Source: Bacteroidota bacterium | GTDB lineage: Bacteria; Bacteroidota; Ignavibacteria; UBA10030; UBA8401 | Assembly (NCBI GenBank): GCA_027622375.1 | Contig: JAQCAB010000001.1 | Location: 51,317 to 115,316, forward strand | Reading direction: 5' to 3' | Length of the DNA stretch: 64,000 bases | Translations under genes and position numbers: made by a program | Part shown: piece by piece, positions 18,189 to 28,092 of the stretch | Numbering within the stretch: the first letter of the stretch is position 1 | Layout of the letters: each line of letters starts with the position of its first letter | Notes under the pieces: model-generated | Seen by the model: the letters and a program-made list of their open reading frames with translations, nothing else | Databases searched by the model: none | What the model was told of the DNA's origin: nothing

Positions 18189-18712
18189 TTTAATTTTTTC
18201 AATACTTCATCAACATTAAAATATTGTTTGCCAGTTCCGAGAGAAGAATCTTTGGATTCTTTATCGTCAACTTCAATCGCGTTTATTAATTCCAATTCTG
18301 AACTAAGTAAAACTTTTAATCTACTTGTTATAGATTCTTTTTTTGATTTAAGAGTTGAAACAACTTCCTGCATTCGTAATATTTCAGTTCTGACTTCATC
18401 TAAAATTTTATTGGCTTTTAATTCTGCTTGTTGAATAATTAACTCCCCCTCTTTTTTAGAATTTTCAAGTGATCTTGTACTTGTCTCCTGCGCTTGAATT
18501 AAAGTTTGTTGTAAAGTTTTTTCCAGTTGTCTAAACTCTCGCAATTGAATATCCATTTCTATATTTTTTTGCTGCATGTCTTTTATATCTTGCAATAAAT
18601 CAGAATAATCGCGCGAAACTTTATCTAAAAAAGAATTTACTTCGTTTACATCGTAACCTCTGAATCCTTTTTTAAATTCCTGTTTTTTAATTTCAAGCGG
18701 AGTTAATGCCAT
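18185..18712 (-). CDS. divIVA: DivIVA-domain protein
   Basis: DivIVA proteins sense negative membrane curvature at poles and septa and recruit partners. The 175-residue product opens with the diagnostic LTPLEIKKQEFKKGFRGYD then VNEVNSFLDKV. A long coiled coil (about 30-135) and a 35-residue polar tail follow. A start codon at 18712 gives the canonical N-terminus directly. DivIVA is best known in Gram-positives, but the yggS-divIVA-ileS neighbourhood seen here is also the Gram-positive order. What it recruits in this Gram-negative cell is unknown. Confidence 0.9.
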   Translation of the reverse strand: MALTPLEIKKQEFKKGFRGYDVNEVNSFLDKVSRDYSDLLQDIKDMQQKNIEMDIQLREFRQLEKTLQQTLIQAQETSTRSLENSKKEGELIIQQAELKANKILDEVRTEILRMQEVVSTLKSKKESITSRLKVLLSSELELINAIEVDDKESKDSSLGTGKQYFNVDEVLKKLK

Positions 18713-18730
18713 AAATTTTTCCTTTCGTTA

Positions 18731-19429
18731 TTACAAATTATTTTTAATTCGTTTTCCAAAAATTGCTGTACCAATTCTTAAAATTGTTGCACCTTCATCA
18801 ATTGCAATTTTATAATCGTGCGTCATTCCCATTGATAAATGTAGCAATTTATTTGGAATGATATTTAATTTGTTTGCCTCGTCTCTAATTTCTTTTAAAA
18901 TTTTAAAGGCTTTTCTGGATTCATTTTGATTTTCTGTAAAAGGACCGATAGTCATCAATCCACAAATTTCAATAAATTTTAGATGGTTGATTTGTGTAAG
19001 AAATTGAATTGTATTTTCAGGATTAACTCCAAATTTAGTTGCTTCTTTTGATGTATTAACTTCAACTAAAATTTTTATTTTTCTATTATTTTGTTGCGCA
19101 CGTAAATTAATTTCTTCTGCAATATGTTTTGAATCAACAGATTGAATCATTGAAATAAATGGAGCAATAAATTTAACTTTATTAGTTTGTAAATGACCAA
19201 CAAAATGCCAATTTATATTTAAGTGATTTAATTTTTCTTTTTTTTCTAACAATTCCTGAACATAATTTTCGCCAAAGTTTACAAGTCCTGTGTTAAATGC
19301 TTCTTCAACTAAATTGCTTCCAAAAGTTTTGGAAATTGTTATCAAAGTTAAATCCTTTGGATCACGATTTGATTTTAATGCAGATTGCAAAATTTGCTCT
19401 TGCAATTCAAGAACAGAATTACTTATCAT
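18731..19429 (-). CDS. yggS: YggS-family PLP-binding protein (PLP homeostasis)
   Basis: PLPHP proteins bind pyridoxal phosphate without a known catalytic reaction and keep vitamin B6 and amino-acid pools in balance. The 232-residue TIM-barrel protein has the PLP lysine in TLITISKTF, FGENYVQEL, WHFVGHLQTNK, LVEVNTSKEATKFGV, GLMTIGP and LSMGMTHDY. The end DEGATILRIGTAIFG contacts the phosphate. Length is normal. It is the first gene of the minus-strand operon and is divergent from the RodZ-like gene across 99 nt, which should hold both promoters. Confidence 0.95.
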   Translation of the reverse strand: MISNSVLELQEQILQSALKSNRDPKDLTLITISKTFGSNLVEEAFNTGLVNFGENYVQELLEKKEKLNHLNINWHFVGHLQTNKVKFIAPFISMIQSVDSKHIAEEINLRAQQNNRKIKILVEVNTSKEATKFGVNPENTIQFLTQINHLKFIEICGLMTIGPFTENQNESRKAFKILKEIRDEANKLNIIPNKLLHLSMGMTHDYKIAIDEGATILRIGTAIFGKRIKNNL

Positions 19430-19528
19430 AAATTATAAGAATACTTGAATTATTATGTTATTAAATTAGCTTCGAATGTTTATATTTAATGAATTTTATG
19501 AAAATTTATATTAATATCCATAAACTTT

Positions 19529-20335
19529 ATGAATAGTTTTTCAGAAGAATTAAGAGCTCATCGGATTTCAAAAAATATCCCATTATTTGAAATAGCCGCC
19601 CGAACAAAAATAAATATTAAATATTTAGAGTCAATTGAGCAGGGTGTTTTTGATTTTTTACCAATTCCATTTGCAAGAGCAGTGTTGAGGCAATACACTG
19701 AATTTATTGAATATCCCACGAATGAAGCACTTAAAAAATTTGATGTTATAGTTGGAAAATCACAAGATGAATACACGCAACCTTTAAATGTTCCGTTATA
19801 TTCAACAGCAAATATTCCAACTACTGAAGAAAAAAGTTTGGCTGAAAAAATTTCAAGTCATAATAAAGAGGAATCAAAAAAAGATCAAAACATTAGAAGA
19901 AATTTTGCAATTGCATCGATTGCTCTTTTATTAATTGTGTTATCGATTTATATTTTTCAATTCGCCTTTGAAGAAGATGTAATTGTAAAAGAAGAAGATT
20001 TTACAAAAGTAGTTGAACAAGTTGAAGCTCCAAAAACAACCGAAGAAGTAAAATTACCCACGCCTGTAAATGTTGAAAATGATTCATTGCAATTAATTGT
20101 AACATCATTAGATTCTGTTTGGTTTTCAATAAGCTCAGATGAGTTACTTCCAAAAGATTATCTTTTAGGAAAAAATATTACAAAAGTTTTTAGAGCAAAA
20201 AAGTATTTTATTGTTTCAGCGGGGGTCGGGATACATGTTAAATTTAAATTAAACGATCGTGATCTTGGGGTCTTAGGAAGCAGAGGAAAAGTTTTAAGAA
20301 ATGTTAAAATAGATAAAGACTTTTTTGCCCCTTAA
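19529..20335 (+). CDS. RodZ-like helix-turn-helix membrane protein (HTH_25 and DUF4115)
   Basis: RodZ links MreB filaments to the membrane in rod-shaped cells. The 268-residue protein has an N-terminal Cro/C1-type helix-turn-helix (about 5-75, LRAHRISKNIPLFEIAART and YLESIEQGVF). One membrane helix follows (about 128-150, IASIALLLIVLSIYIF). The periplasmic C-terminal domain (about 190-268) resembles DUF4115, with DSVWFSISSD and FKLNDRDLG. This architecture is that of RodZ. mreBC lie 7 kb away, so the assignment rests on architecture. ligA starts 19 nt downstream. Confidence 0.8.
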   Translation: MNSFSEELRAHRISKNIPLFEIAARTKINIKYLESIEQGVFDFLPIPFARAVLRQYTEFIEYPTNEALKKFDVIVGKSQDEYTQPLNVPLYSTANIPTTEEKSLAEKISSHNKEESKKDQNIRRNFAIASIALLLIVLSIYIFQFAFEEDVIVKEEDFTKVVEQVEAPKTTEEVKLPTPVNVENDSLQLIVTSLDSVWFSISSDELLPKDYLLGKNITKVFRAKKYFIVSAGVGIHVKFKLNDRDLGVLGSRGKVLRNVKIDKDFFAP

Positions 20336-22378
<2,043 letters not shown>

Positions 22379-22379
22379 A

Positions 22380-22901
22380 ATGAAAAAACTATTTTATAAT
22401 ATTGGAATATGGTTTTCGCTTTTAACTTTTTTCAAAAAAAAGAAAAACCAAAAACAATTAACAAAGTTTTTTAATTCATCAACAAAAGCAATTGTTATAA
22501 CTCCAACTTCAAGCGAAGAGAAAAAATTGTCAGTACCGTTTTTGCAATGGATACAAAAAAAATTTTCATATCATCAATTAACAATAATTACTTTTGAAAC
22601 TTTTAAAGATATTGCCCCATTTGTTGAAATTTGTAACGCTTTAACTATTTTGCCGGAGCATATAAATCTATTTGGATACTTGAAACCTGAAATGAATAAT
22701 CAATTACAAAATTTGGAGTCAGATATTTTTATCGATTTAACTTTTGAAAATAATTCAATTGCAAATAATCTTTTAAAAAGTTCAAACTTCCAAACCTCAG
22801 TCGGATTTAATAAAAAAGGAGCTGATAAACTTTATACAATTATTGTTAAGCCAGGTGCAAATCCATTCGAACAAATGAAAAATACATTATCAATGTTTTA
22901 A
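22380..22901 (+). CDS. Uncharacterised protein, weakly resembling a degenerate glycosyltransferase-like fold
   Basis: I do not recognise this 173-residue protein with confidence. It has a basic N-terminus with a hydrophobic stretch (about 5-20) followed by KKKKNQKQ, then alternating strand-like blocks: KAIVITPTSS, LTIITFETF, INLFGYL, DIFIDLTFENN and FQTSVGFNKKG. The pattern of DIFIDL, then loss of a subunit, then VGFNKKG recalls Bacteroidota DUF6913-type proteins and the family GT9 fold, but it is far too short for a heptosyltransferase. It starts 1 nt after ligA and ends 17 nt before the symporter, so it is co-transcribed. Function unknown. Confidence 0.6.
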   Translation: MKKLFYNIGIWFSLLTFFKKKKNQKQLTKFFNSSTKAIVITPTSSEEKKLSVPFLQWIQKKFSYHQLTIITFETFKDIAPFVEICNALTILPEHINLFGYLKPEMNNQLQNLESDIFIDLTFENNSIANNLLKSSNFQTSVGFNKKGADKLYTIIVKPGANPFEQMKNTLSMF

Positions 22902-22918
22902 TTTAAAAGGATTATAAA

Positions 22919-24379
22919 ATGGGATTTTCAAATATCGATATTGCAATAATAGTAATTTATTTAGTTGGTGTAACTTTAGCGGGTTCGTGGTATGGAAGAA
23001 AAATGAAAACTTCGCGCGATTATTTTCTTGGCGGAAAAGAATTGCATTGGTGGTTAGTTGGATTTTCAATAGTTGCAAGTGAAACAAGCACCTTAACTTT
23101 TATCAGCGTCCCAGGATTGGCATACAAGGGAAATATGCATTTTTTACAATTAGCAATTGGTTATTTTATTGGCAGATTACTTGTTAGTTTTTTTATGATC
23201 CCCGCTTATTACAAAGGTGAAATTGAAACTGCTTATGATTTTTTAGGAAAAAGATTTGGCACTTCACTCAGAAAATTTACATCATCTGTTTTTATAATCA
23301 CTCGTGTATTGGCAAGTGGCGTTCGATTATTTGCAACTGCGATTCCTGTTCATTTAATTACCGGACTAGATTATGCTACAAGTATTTTAATAATCGGACT
23401 TTTTACACTTGTTTACACATATATTGGTGGATTAAAAGCAGTTGTTTCGATGGATGTTGTTCAGTTGATAATTTATTTGGGAGGAGCTGTTGCATCAATG
23501 GCAATAATTATTAACTCATTGCCAAATGGATGGAGTGATGTTATTTATTACGCCACAAAAGATGGAATAAATAAATTTGAAATATTTAATTTAAGTTCAC
23601 CAAATTCATTTTATGAATTTATAACAAGTCCATACACATTAATTGGTGGATTTATTGGCGGAACATTTTTAACTATGGCTTCTCACGGAACAGATCAATT
23701 ACTTGTTCAAAGATTACTCGCATGTAAAAGTAAAAAAGAAAGTCAAAAAGCTTTAATGCTCGATGCAAGTTTTATTGTTTTACAGTTTGCATTTTTTTTA
23801 ATTTTAGGATTATGTCTTTACGCTTTTTATGAAGCAAAACCATTTACAGAACTTGGTTTGACATCCTCCGATGAAATATTTCCGAAATTTATAATTGAAA
23901 GTTTACCTGTTGGCGTTTCCGGATTAGTTGTCGCCGGAGTACTTGCATCTGCAATGGGAACACTTTCTTCTTCGATTAGTTCACTTGCCTCTTCTTCATT
24001 TTTAGATTTATTCAAACAAACTAATTATGGTAAATCGATAAACGAAAATAAAGAAATTTTTTATTCTAAATTTTTTACACTTTTTTGGGGAATTGTTTTA
24101 ATTGGTGGGGCAATGTTATTTACAGATAATAAAAATCCTGTTGTCGAAATCGGATTAAAGATTGCATCATTCACTTATGGTGGATTACTTGGAACATTTT
24201 TTTTAGGGCTGTTTTTTACAAAAATTAAAGAGCGCGATGCATTTGTTGGTTTTATTTCAGCGTTAATTGTTATGTCAATAATTATCCTTACAACTAAAAT
24301 TGATTATACTTGGCATACTTTAATTGGTTGTATCAGTACAATTTTAGTAGGTAATATTAGCTCAAAATTAAATAAATAA
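22919..24379 (+). CDS. Sodium:solute symporter family (SSS) transporter
   Basis: SSS-family carriers couple Na+ entry to uptake of sugars, amino acids or other small solutes. The 486-residue protein has about 13 hydrophobic helices. It carries the family segment SIVASETSTLTFISVPG near residues 45-60, YTYIGGLKAVVSMDVVQ near 165, and GTDQLLVQRLLACKSKKESQKA near 260. AAAGGAT lies 8 nt before the ATG. The substrate cannot be read from sequence. Mannosidase genes start 2 kb downstream, so a sugar is conceivable, but hpf and a gap lie between. Confidence 0.9.
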   Translation: MGFSNIDIAIIVIYLVGVTLAGSWYGRKMKTSRDYFLGGKELHWWLVGFSIVASETSTLTFISVPGLAYKGNMHFLQLAIGYFIGRLLVSFFMIPAYYKGEIETAYDFLGKRFGTSLRKFTSSVFIITRVLASGVRLFATAIPVHLITGLDYATSILIIGLFTLVYTYIGGLKAVVSMDVVQLIIYLGGAVASMAIIINSLPNGWSDVIYYATKDGINKFEIFNLSSPNSFYEFITSPYTLIGGFIGGTFLTMASHGTDQLLVQRLLACKSKKESQKALMLDASFIVLQFAFFLILGLCLYAFYEAKPFTELGLTSSDEIFPKFIIESLPVGVSGLVVAGVLASAMGTLSSSISSLASSSFLDLFKQTNYGKSINENKEIFYSKFFTLFWGIVLIGGAMLFTDNKNPVVEIGLKIASFTYGGLLGTFFLGLFFTKIKERDAFVGFISALIVMSIIILTTKIDYTWHTLIGCISTILVGNISSKLNK

Positions 24380-24418
24380 AAAAATAGTTTAATGAGTGTG
24401 GTTATAATCAAAATTTAA

Positions 24419-24440
24419 TAGTTTTAATTAAAGAAAACTA
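24419..24440 (+). promoter_or_regulatory. AT-only inverted repeat next to the hpf ribosome-binding site
   Basis: TAGTTTT-N8-AAAACTA forms a 7-bp stem that ends 3 nt before the AAGGAG of hpf. It could modulate translation or be chance in AT-rich DNA. The stem has one G-C pair, so stability is low. Confidence 0.2.
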
Positions 24441-24454
24441 AAAAAGGAGTTAAA

Positions 24455-24787
24455 ATGAAAATTCAAATCACTGCGAGGCACTTCAAAATCCACCCTCAGT
24501 TACACGATTCAATTATAGATAAAGTTGGAAACTTAATTCACTTTTACGAAGGTGTAATTAAAGTTGATGTAGTTTTAAGTTTTGAAAGGGTTTATAATTG
24601 TTTAAAAACAGTTGAGTTGCTTTTACACATTTATGATAAAACTTTAACAATTGTTGAGAAGTCAGATGATTATTTAAAATCTCTTGATTTTGCTGTAAAA
24701 AGAATGGAACGGTTATTAATAAAAATTAAAGAAAAAAAATATCATAAGCATAAAAAACAAAAAGAGGTTATAGGAATTACGGTTTAA
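24455..24787 (+). CDS. hpf: Ribosome hibernation-promoting factor (short HPF/RaiA family)
   Basis: HPF/RaiA proteins bind the 30S decoding centre and store or silence ribosomes in slow growth. The 110-residue product matches the S30AE domain alone: ITARHFKIHPQLHDSI at the start, an acidic/aromatic middle and LDFAVKRMERLLIKIKEK near the end. It lacks the C-terminal dimerisation domain of long HPF. Therefore, if it follows the family pattern, it would need another factor to form 100S particles or act as an RaiA. A strong AAAAGGAG lies 5 nt before the ATG. Confidence 0.9.
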   Translation: MKIQITARHFKIHPQLHDSIIDKVGNLIHFYEGVIKVDVVLSFERVYNCLKTVELLLHIYDKTLTIVEKSDDYLKSLDFAVKRMERLLIKIKEKKYHKHKKQKEVIGITV

Positions 24788-24797
24788 TATAATTCAT

Positions 24798-24822
24798 ATT
24801 TATTTTTTTCTTAAAAATAAAT
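24798..24822. terminator. AT-only hairpin after hpf
   Basis: ATTTATTTTT-TTCTT-AAAAATAAAT is a perfect 10-bp inverted repeat starting 11 nt after the hpf stop. It has no G-C pairs, so it is a weak terminator candidate at best. It lies in the 86-nt gap before cutC. Confidence 0.3.
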
Positions 24823-24873
24823 TTCAACTTGTTGGATTTTTAATTTAACATCCATATTCTTTTAAATATTATT

Positions 24874-25548
24874 ATGAATAAAAGAATTTTGGAAATTGCT
24901 GTATTTAATTATAAATCTGCTGTTTTAGCTGAAGTTGGTGGAGCTGATAGAATTGAACTATCTGAAAATTATAAAGTTGGTGGCGTTACTCCCTCGTTTA
25001 AATTAATTGAAAAAGTAAAAAGGAAAATTAAAATTCCCATTTTTGTTTTAATTCGTCCTCGTAGTGGTAATTTTATTTATTCTGATTCTGAATTTAAAAT
25101 AATGAAAGAGGAAATTTTATTTTGCAAAAAAATAAATATTGAGGGTGTTGTTTTTGGGATTTTAAAAAATAAAAACAAAGTAGATGTTGAAAGAAATAGT
25201 GAGCTTGTAAATATTGCAAAACCACTTTCTACTACCTTCCACAAAGCATTTGATGACTGCCCTAATAAATTTGACTCATTGAATAATGTAATTGAGTGTG
25301 GTTTTGATAGAGTTTTAACTTCAGGAAATACTAAATCTGGAGAAGATGGATTGATAATTTTGAAGAAACTATTTAATTATTCGAAAAGCAAAATTATCCT
25401 AATTCCTGGTGGTGGTGTTCGAAGTTCAAATATTGAACATATAATTAATTTTTGTGATCCTCAAGAAATTCACTCATCAGCAATAACAAATAAAAAGGAT
25501 ATAGCGAATATAAAAGAAATTATAAAAATGAAGAGTTTTTTAAAGTGA
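24874..25548 (+). CDS. cutC: CutC family protein
   Basis: CutC was named for copper tolerance in E. coli, but its molecular activity is unsettled. The 224-residue TIM barrel has the family blocks LEIAVFN, GGADRIELSENYKVGGVTPS, IPIFVLIRPRSGNFIYSD, THKAFD-type TTFHKAFDDC, RVLTSGN, IPGGGV and EIHSSA. Conserved Glu, Arg, His and Asp residues lie at strand ends, as in an enzyme active site. I see no CxxC or Met-rich copper motif. Its stop overlaps the GTG start of a beta-mannosidase (GTGA), and a GH92 mannosidase follows. That context argues for a glycan-related role, which is my inference. Confidence 0.9.
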   Translation: MNKRILEIAVFNYKSAVLAEVGGADRIELSENYKVGGVTPSFKLIEKVKRKIKIPIFVLIRPRSGNFIYSDSEFKIMKEEILFCKKINIEGVVFGILKNKNKVDVERNSELVNIAKPLSTTFHKAFDDCPNKFDSLNNVIECGFDRVLTSGNTKSGEDGLIILKKLFNYSKSKIILIPGGGVRSSNIEHIINFCDPQEIHSSAITNKKDIANIKEIIKMKSFLK

Positions 25549-28082
25549 GATATTTTCTTTTATTTATTTTCTCATTTGTATCTGTTTTATCTTCTTCCGA
25601 AAATATTTATCTCCATTCAAATTGGAAATTCAGAAATATTAAAAATGATAGTTGGTATTCTGCTAAAGTTCCGGGAACAATACATACAGATCTATTTCAA
25701 AATAATGTAATTCCTGATCCATTTTATGGTGACAATGAACCAAAATTAAAATGGATTGAAAATGAGGATTGGGAATATGTGACTTTTTTTGATTGCAGTA
25801 ATATTATGCTTTTGCACCAAGAAATTGAATTAAATTTTGAGGGACTTGATACTTTTGGGAAAGTTTATTTGAACGATTCATTGATTTTAACAACCGAAAA
25901 TATGTTCCGAGAATATTTTGTAAGTGTTAAAAAGTTTTTAAAAGAAAAAAATAATAAACTTAAAATTGTTTTTTCATCTTCTGTAAATATTGGTAAATCT
26001 GAAATGCAAAAATTAAATTATAAACTCCCGGGAGATGAAAAAGTTTTTACGCGTAAAGCACAATATCAATATGGATGGGATTGGGGACCACGATTTGTAA
26101 CTTGTGGTATATGGAAACCTGTTAAATTAGTTTGCTACAATAATGCAAAATTTGAAAGTATAAATATTATTGAACAGAATTTATCAAATAAATTAGCAAA
26201 TCTTAAAATTGATTTTGAAATACAAACACTTAAAAGTGGAAAATATGAAATCTATTTAACGCACGAACCACTTGATAAAAACTTTCTATTTGTTTTTACT
26301 GATTGGCTTTTAAATTTAATTGGATTTTCAACTTCAAATAAAATTGAAGAGACTAATTTAATTCAAGGGGGAAATTCAGTTTCTATTAATTATCAAATAT
26401 TAAATCCAAAACTTTGGTGGGCCAATGGAATGGGTGGGCAATTTTTATATCCATTTACCATAAAATTATTTTACGAGGGAGAATTAATTGAGACAAAAAC
26501 TATTAAAAAAGGTTTGCGTAAAATTGAATTAGTTCAAGAGGATGATGCAAAGGGAAAAAGTTTTTACTTTAAATTAAATGGTGTTCCTCTTTTTATGAAG
26601 GGGGCAAATTGGATACCTGCTGATAATTTTGTTCCTAAAATATCAAATCAAAAATATGAGTCATTAATTCAAAAAGCTCGTGATGCAAATTTTAATATGC
26701 TTCGTGTTTCGGGAGCAGGGATTTATGAACCAAATATATTTTATGAATTGTGTGATAAATATGGAATTCTTGTTTGGCAAGATTTTATGTTTTCAATTTC
26801 ACTTTATCCCGCTGATAATAATTTTATTGAAAATGTTAAATCTGAAATAATTGATAATGTAAAACGATTAAGAAATTTTTCGTCCATCGCTCTTTGGTGC
26901 GGAAATAATGAAATTAATGAAGGCTGGCACAATTGGGGTTGGCAAAAACAATTCAATTATACCTACAAAGATTCTGTAAAAATTTGGGAGGATTACAAAA
27001 TAATTTTTCATTCAACAATTAAAAATGTTGTTGATTCACTTGATAAAACAAGAAGTTATTGGCCAAGCTCTCCTCTTTTTGGTTGGGGGCGAAAAGAAAG
27101 TTTGACCGAGGGCGATATGCATTATTGGGGTGTTTGGTGGGGCGAATTGCCTTTTGATTTTTACAATAAAAAAGTTGGCAGATTTATGAGTGAATTTGGT
27201 TTTCAAGGGATGCCCTCTTTTAATTCATTGCAAAAATATATTCCGAAAAAGGAATTGAAATTATATTCGAATGCAATGAAGGTTCATCAAAAACATCCGA
27301 CTGGAGATGAGTTTATAAAAAAATATATGGAGCGTGATTATATAATTCCTAATGATTTAGAAAATTATTCATATGTATCACAAATTCTTCAAGCTGATGG
27401 AATTAAAACTGCAATTTTTGCACACAGAAAAGCAAAACCATATTGTATGGGAACTTTATTTTGGCAATTTAATGATTGTTGGCCTGTTACAAGTTGGAGT
27501 GCAATTGATTATTACAATAATAATAAAGCTTTGTATTATGAAACGAAAAGATCTTACACAAATCTATTAGTAAATGTAGCCGAACAAAATAATTATTTAC
27601 ATATTAATATTATCTCTGAATTACTTAGAAGTACTTTTGCAAACCTAGAATTAAAATTACAAGATTTTAATGGAAATATAATTTGGGCTAAAAATATATT
27701 GGTTGACATTAAGCCTAATAAATCAAAAATATATTTTACATTACCAGTTCCTAAATTAGATTCAACTAAAAAAAATAAAACTGTACTTGTCTGTAAACTA
27801 TCAAACGGTAACTATTCAAGTAGATTTATATTTTATTTTAACAAAACAAAATATCTTAAATTTGAAAAACCAAAAATAGAAATAGTTCAAAAAAATTCTA
27901 CCGTAATAGAACTTAAAACAAATATTTTAGCAAAGAACGTTTATTTATATTCTGAAGAATCTGAATTTGAATTATCAGATAATTATTTTGATATGACGCC
28001 TGGAGAAATTAAAATTATTAAAAACAAATTCCCAATTAATAAAGCAAATATCAAAATTAAAACTTTGTTTGATACATATTAA
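25545..28082 (+). CDS. Beta-mannosidase, glycoside hydrolase family 2, secreted
   Basis: This enzyme removes non-reducing beta-mannose, for example from Man-beta-1,4-GlcNAc of N-glycan cores or from manno-oligosaccharides. The 845-residue protein starts with a signal peptide (about 1-18). Next come a sugar-binding jelly roll with SWYSAKVPGTIHTDLF, an Ig-like domain and a TIM barrel. The acid/base is Glu456 in WCGNNEINEGW and the nucleophile is Glu550 in MSEFGFQGMPS. LYNDSLI-like jelly-roll contacts and the YQYGWDWGPR block are typical of beta-mannosidases, not beta-galactosidases. The GTG start at 25545 overlaps cutC. The C-terminal 180 residues are Ig-like and poorly conserved. Confidence 0.92.
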   Translation: MRYFLLFIFSFVSVLSSSENIYLHSNWKFRNIKNDSWYSAKVPGTIHTDLFQNNVIPDPFYGDNEPKLKWIENEDWEYVTFFDCSNIMLLHQEIELNFEGLDTFGKVYLNDSLILTTENMFREYFVSVKKFLKEKNNKLKIVFSSSVNIGKSEMQKLNYKLPGDEKVFTRKAQYQYGWDWGPRFVTCGIWKPVKLVCYNNAKFESINIIEQNLSNKLANLKIDFEIQTLKSGKYEIYLTHEPLDKNFLFVFTDWLLNLIGFSTSNKIEETNLIQGGNSVSINYQILNPKLWWANGMGGQFLYPFTIKLFYEGELIETKTIKKGLRKIELVQEDDAKGKSFYFKLNGVPLFMKGANWIPADNFVPKISNQKYESLIQKARDANFNMLRVSGAGIYEPNIFYELCDKYGILVWQDFMFSISLYPADNNFIENVKSEIIDNVKRLRNFSSIALWCGNNEINEGWHNWGWQKQFNYTYKDSVKIWEDYKIIFHSTIKNVVDSLDKTRSYWPSSPLFGWGRKESLTEGDMHYWGVWWGELPFDFYNKKVGRFMSEFGFQGMPSFNSLQKYIPKKELKLYSNAMKVHQKHPTGDEFIKKYMERDYIIPNDLENYSYVSQILQADGIKTAIFAHRKAKPYCMGTLFWQFNDCWPVTSWSAIDYYNNNKALYYETKRSYTNLLVNVAEQNNYLHINIISELLRSTFANLELKLQDFNGNIIWAKNILVDIKPNKSKIYFTLPVPKLDSTKKNKTVLVCKLSNGNYSSRFIFYFNKTKYLKFEKPKIEIVQKNSTVIELKTNILAKNVYLYSEESEFELSDNYFDMTPGEIKIIKNKFPINKANIKIKTLFDTY

Positions 28083-28092
28083 AAATAATTTT

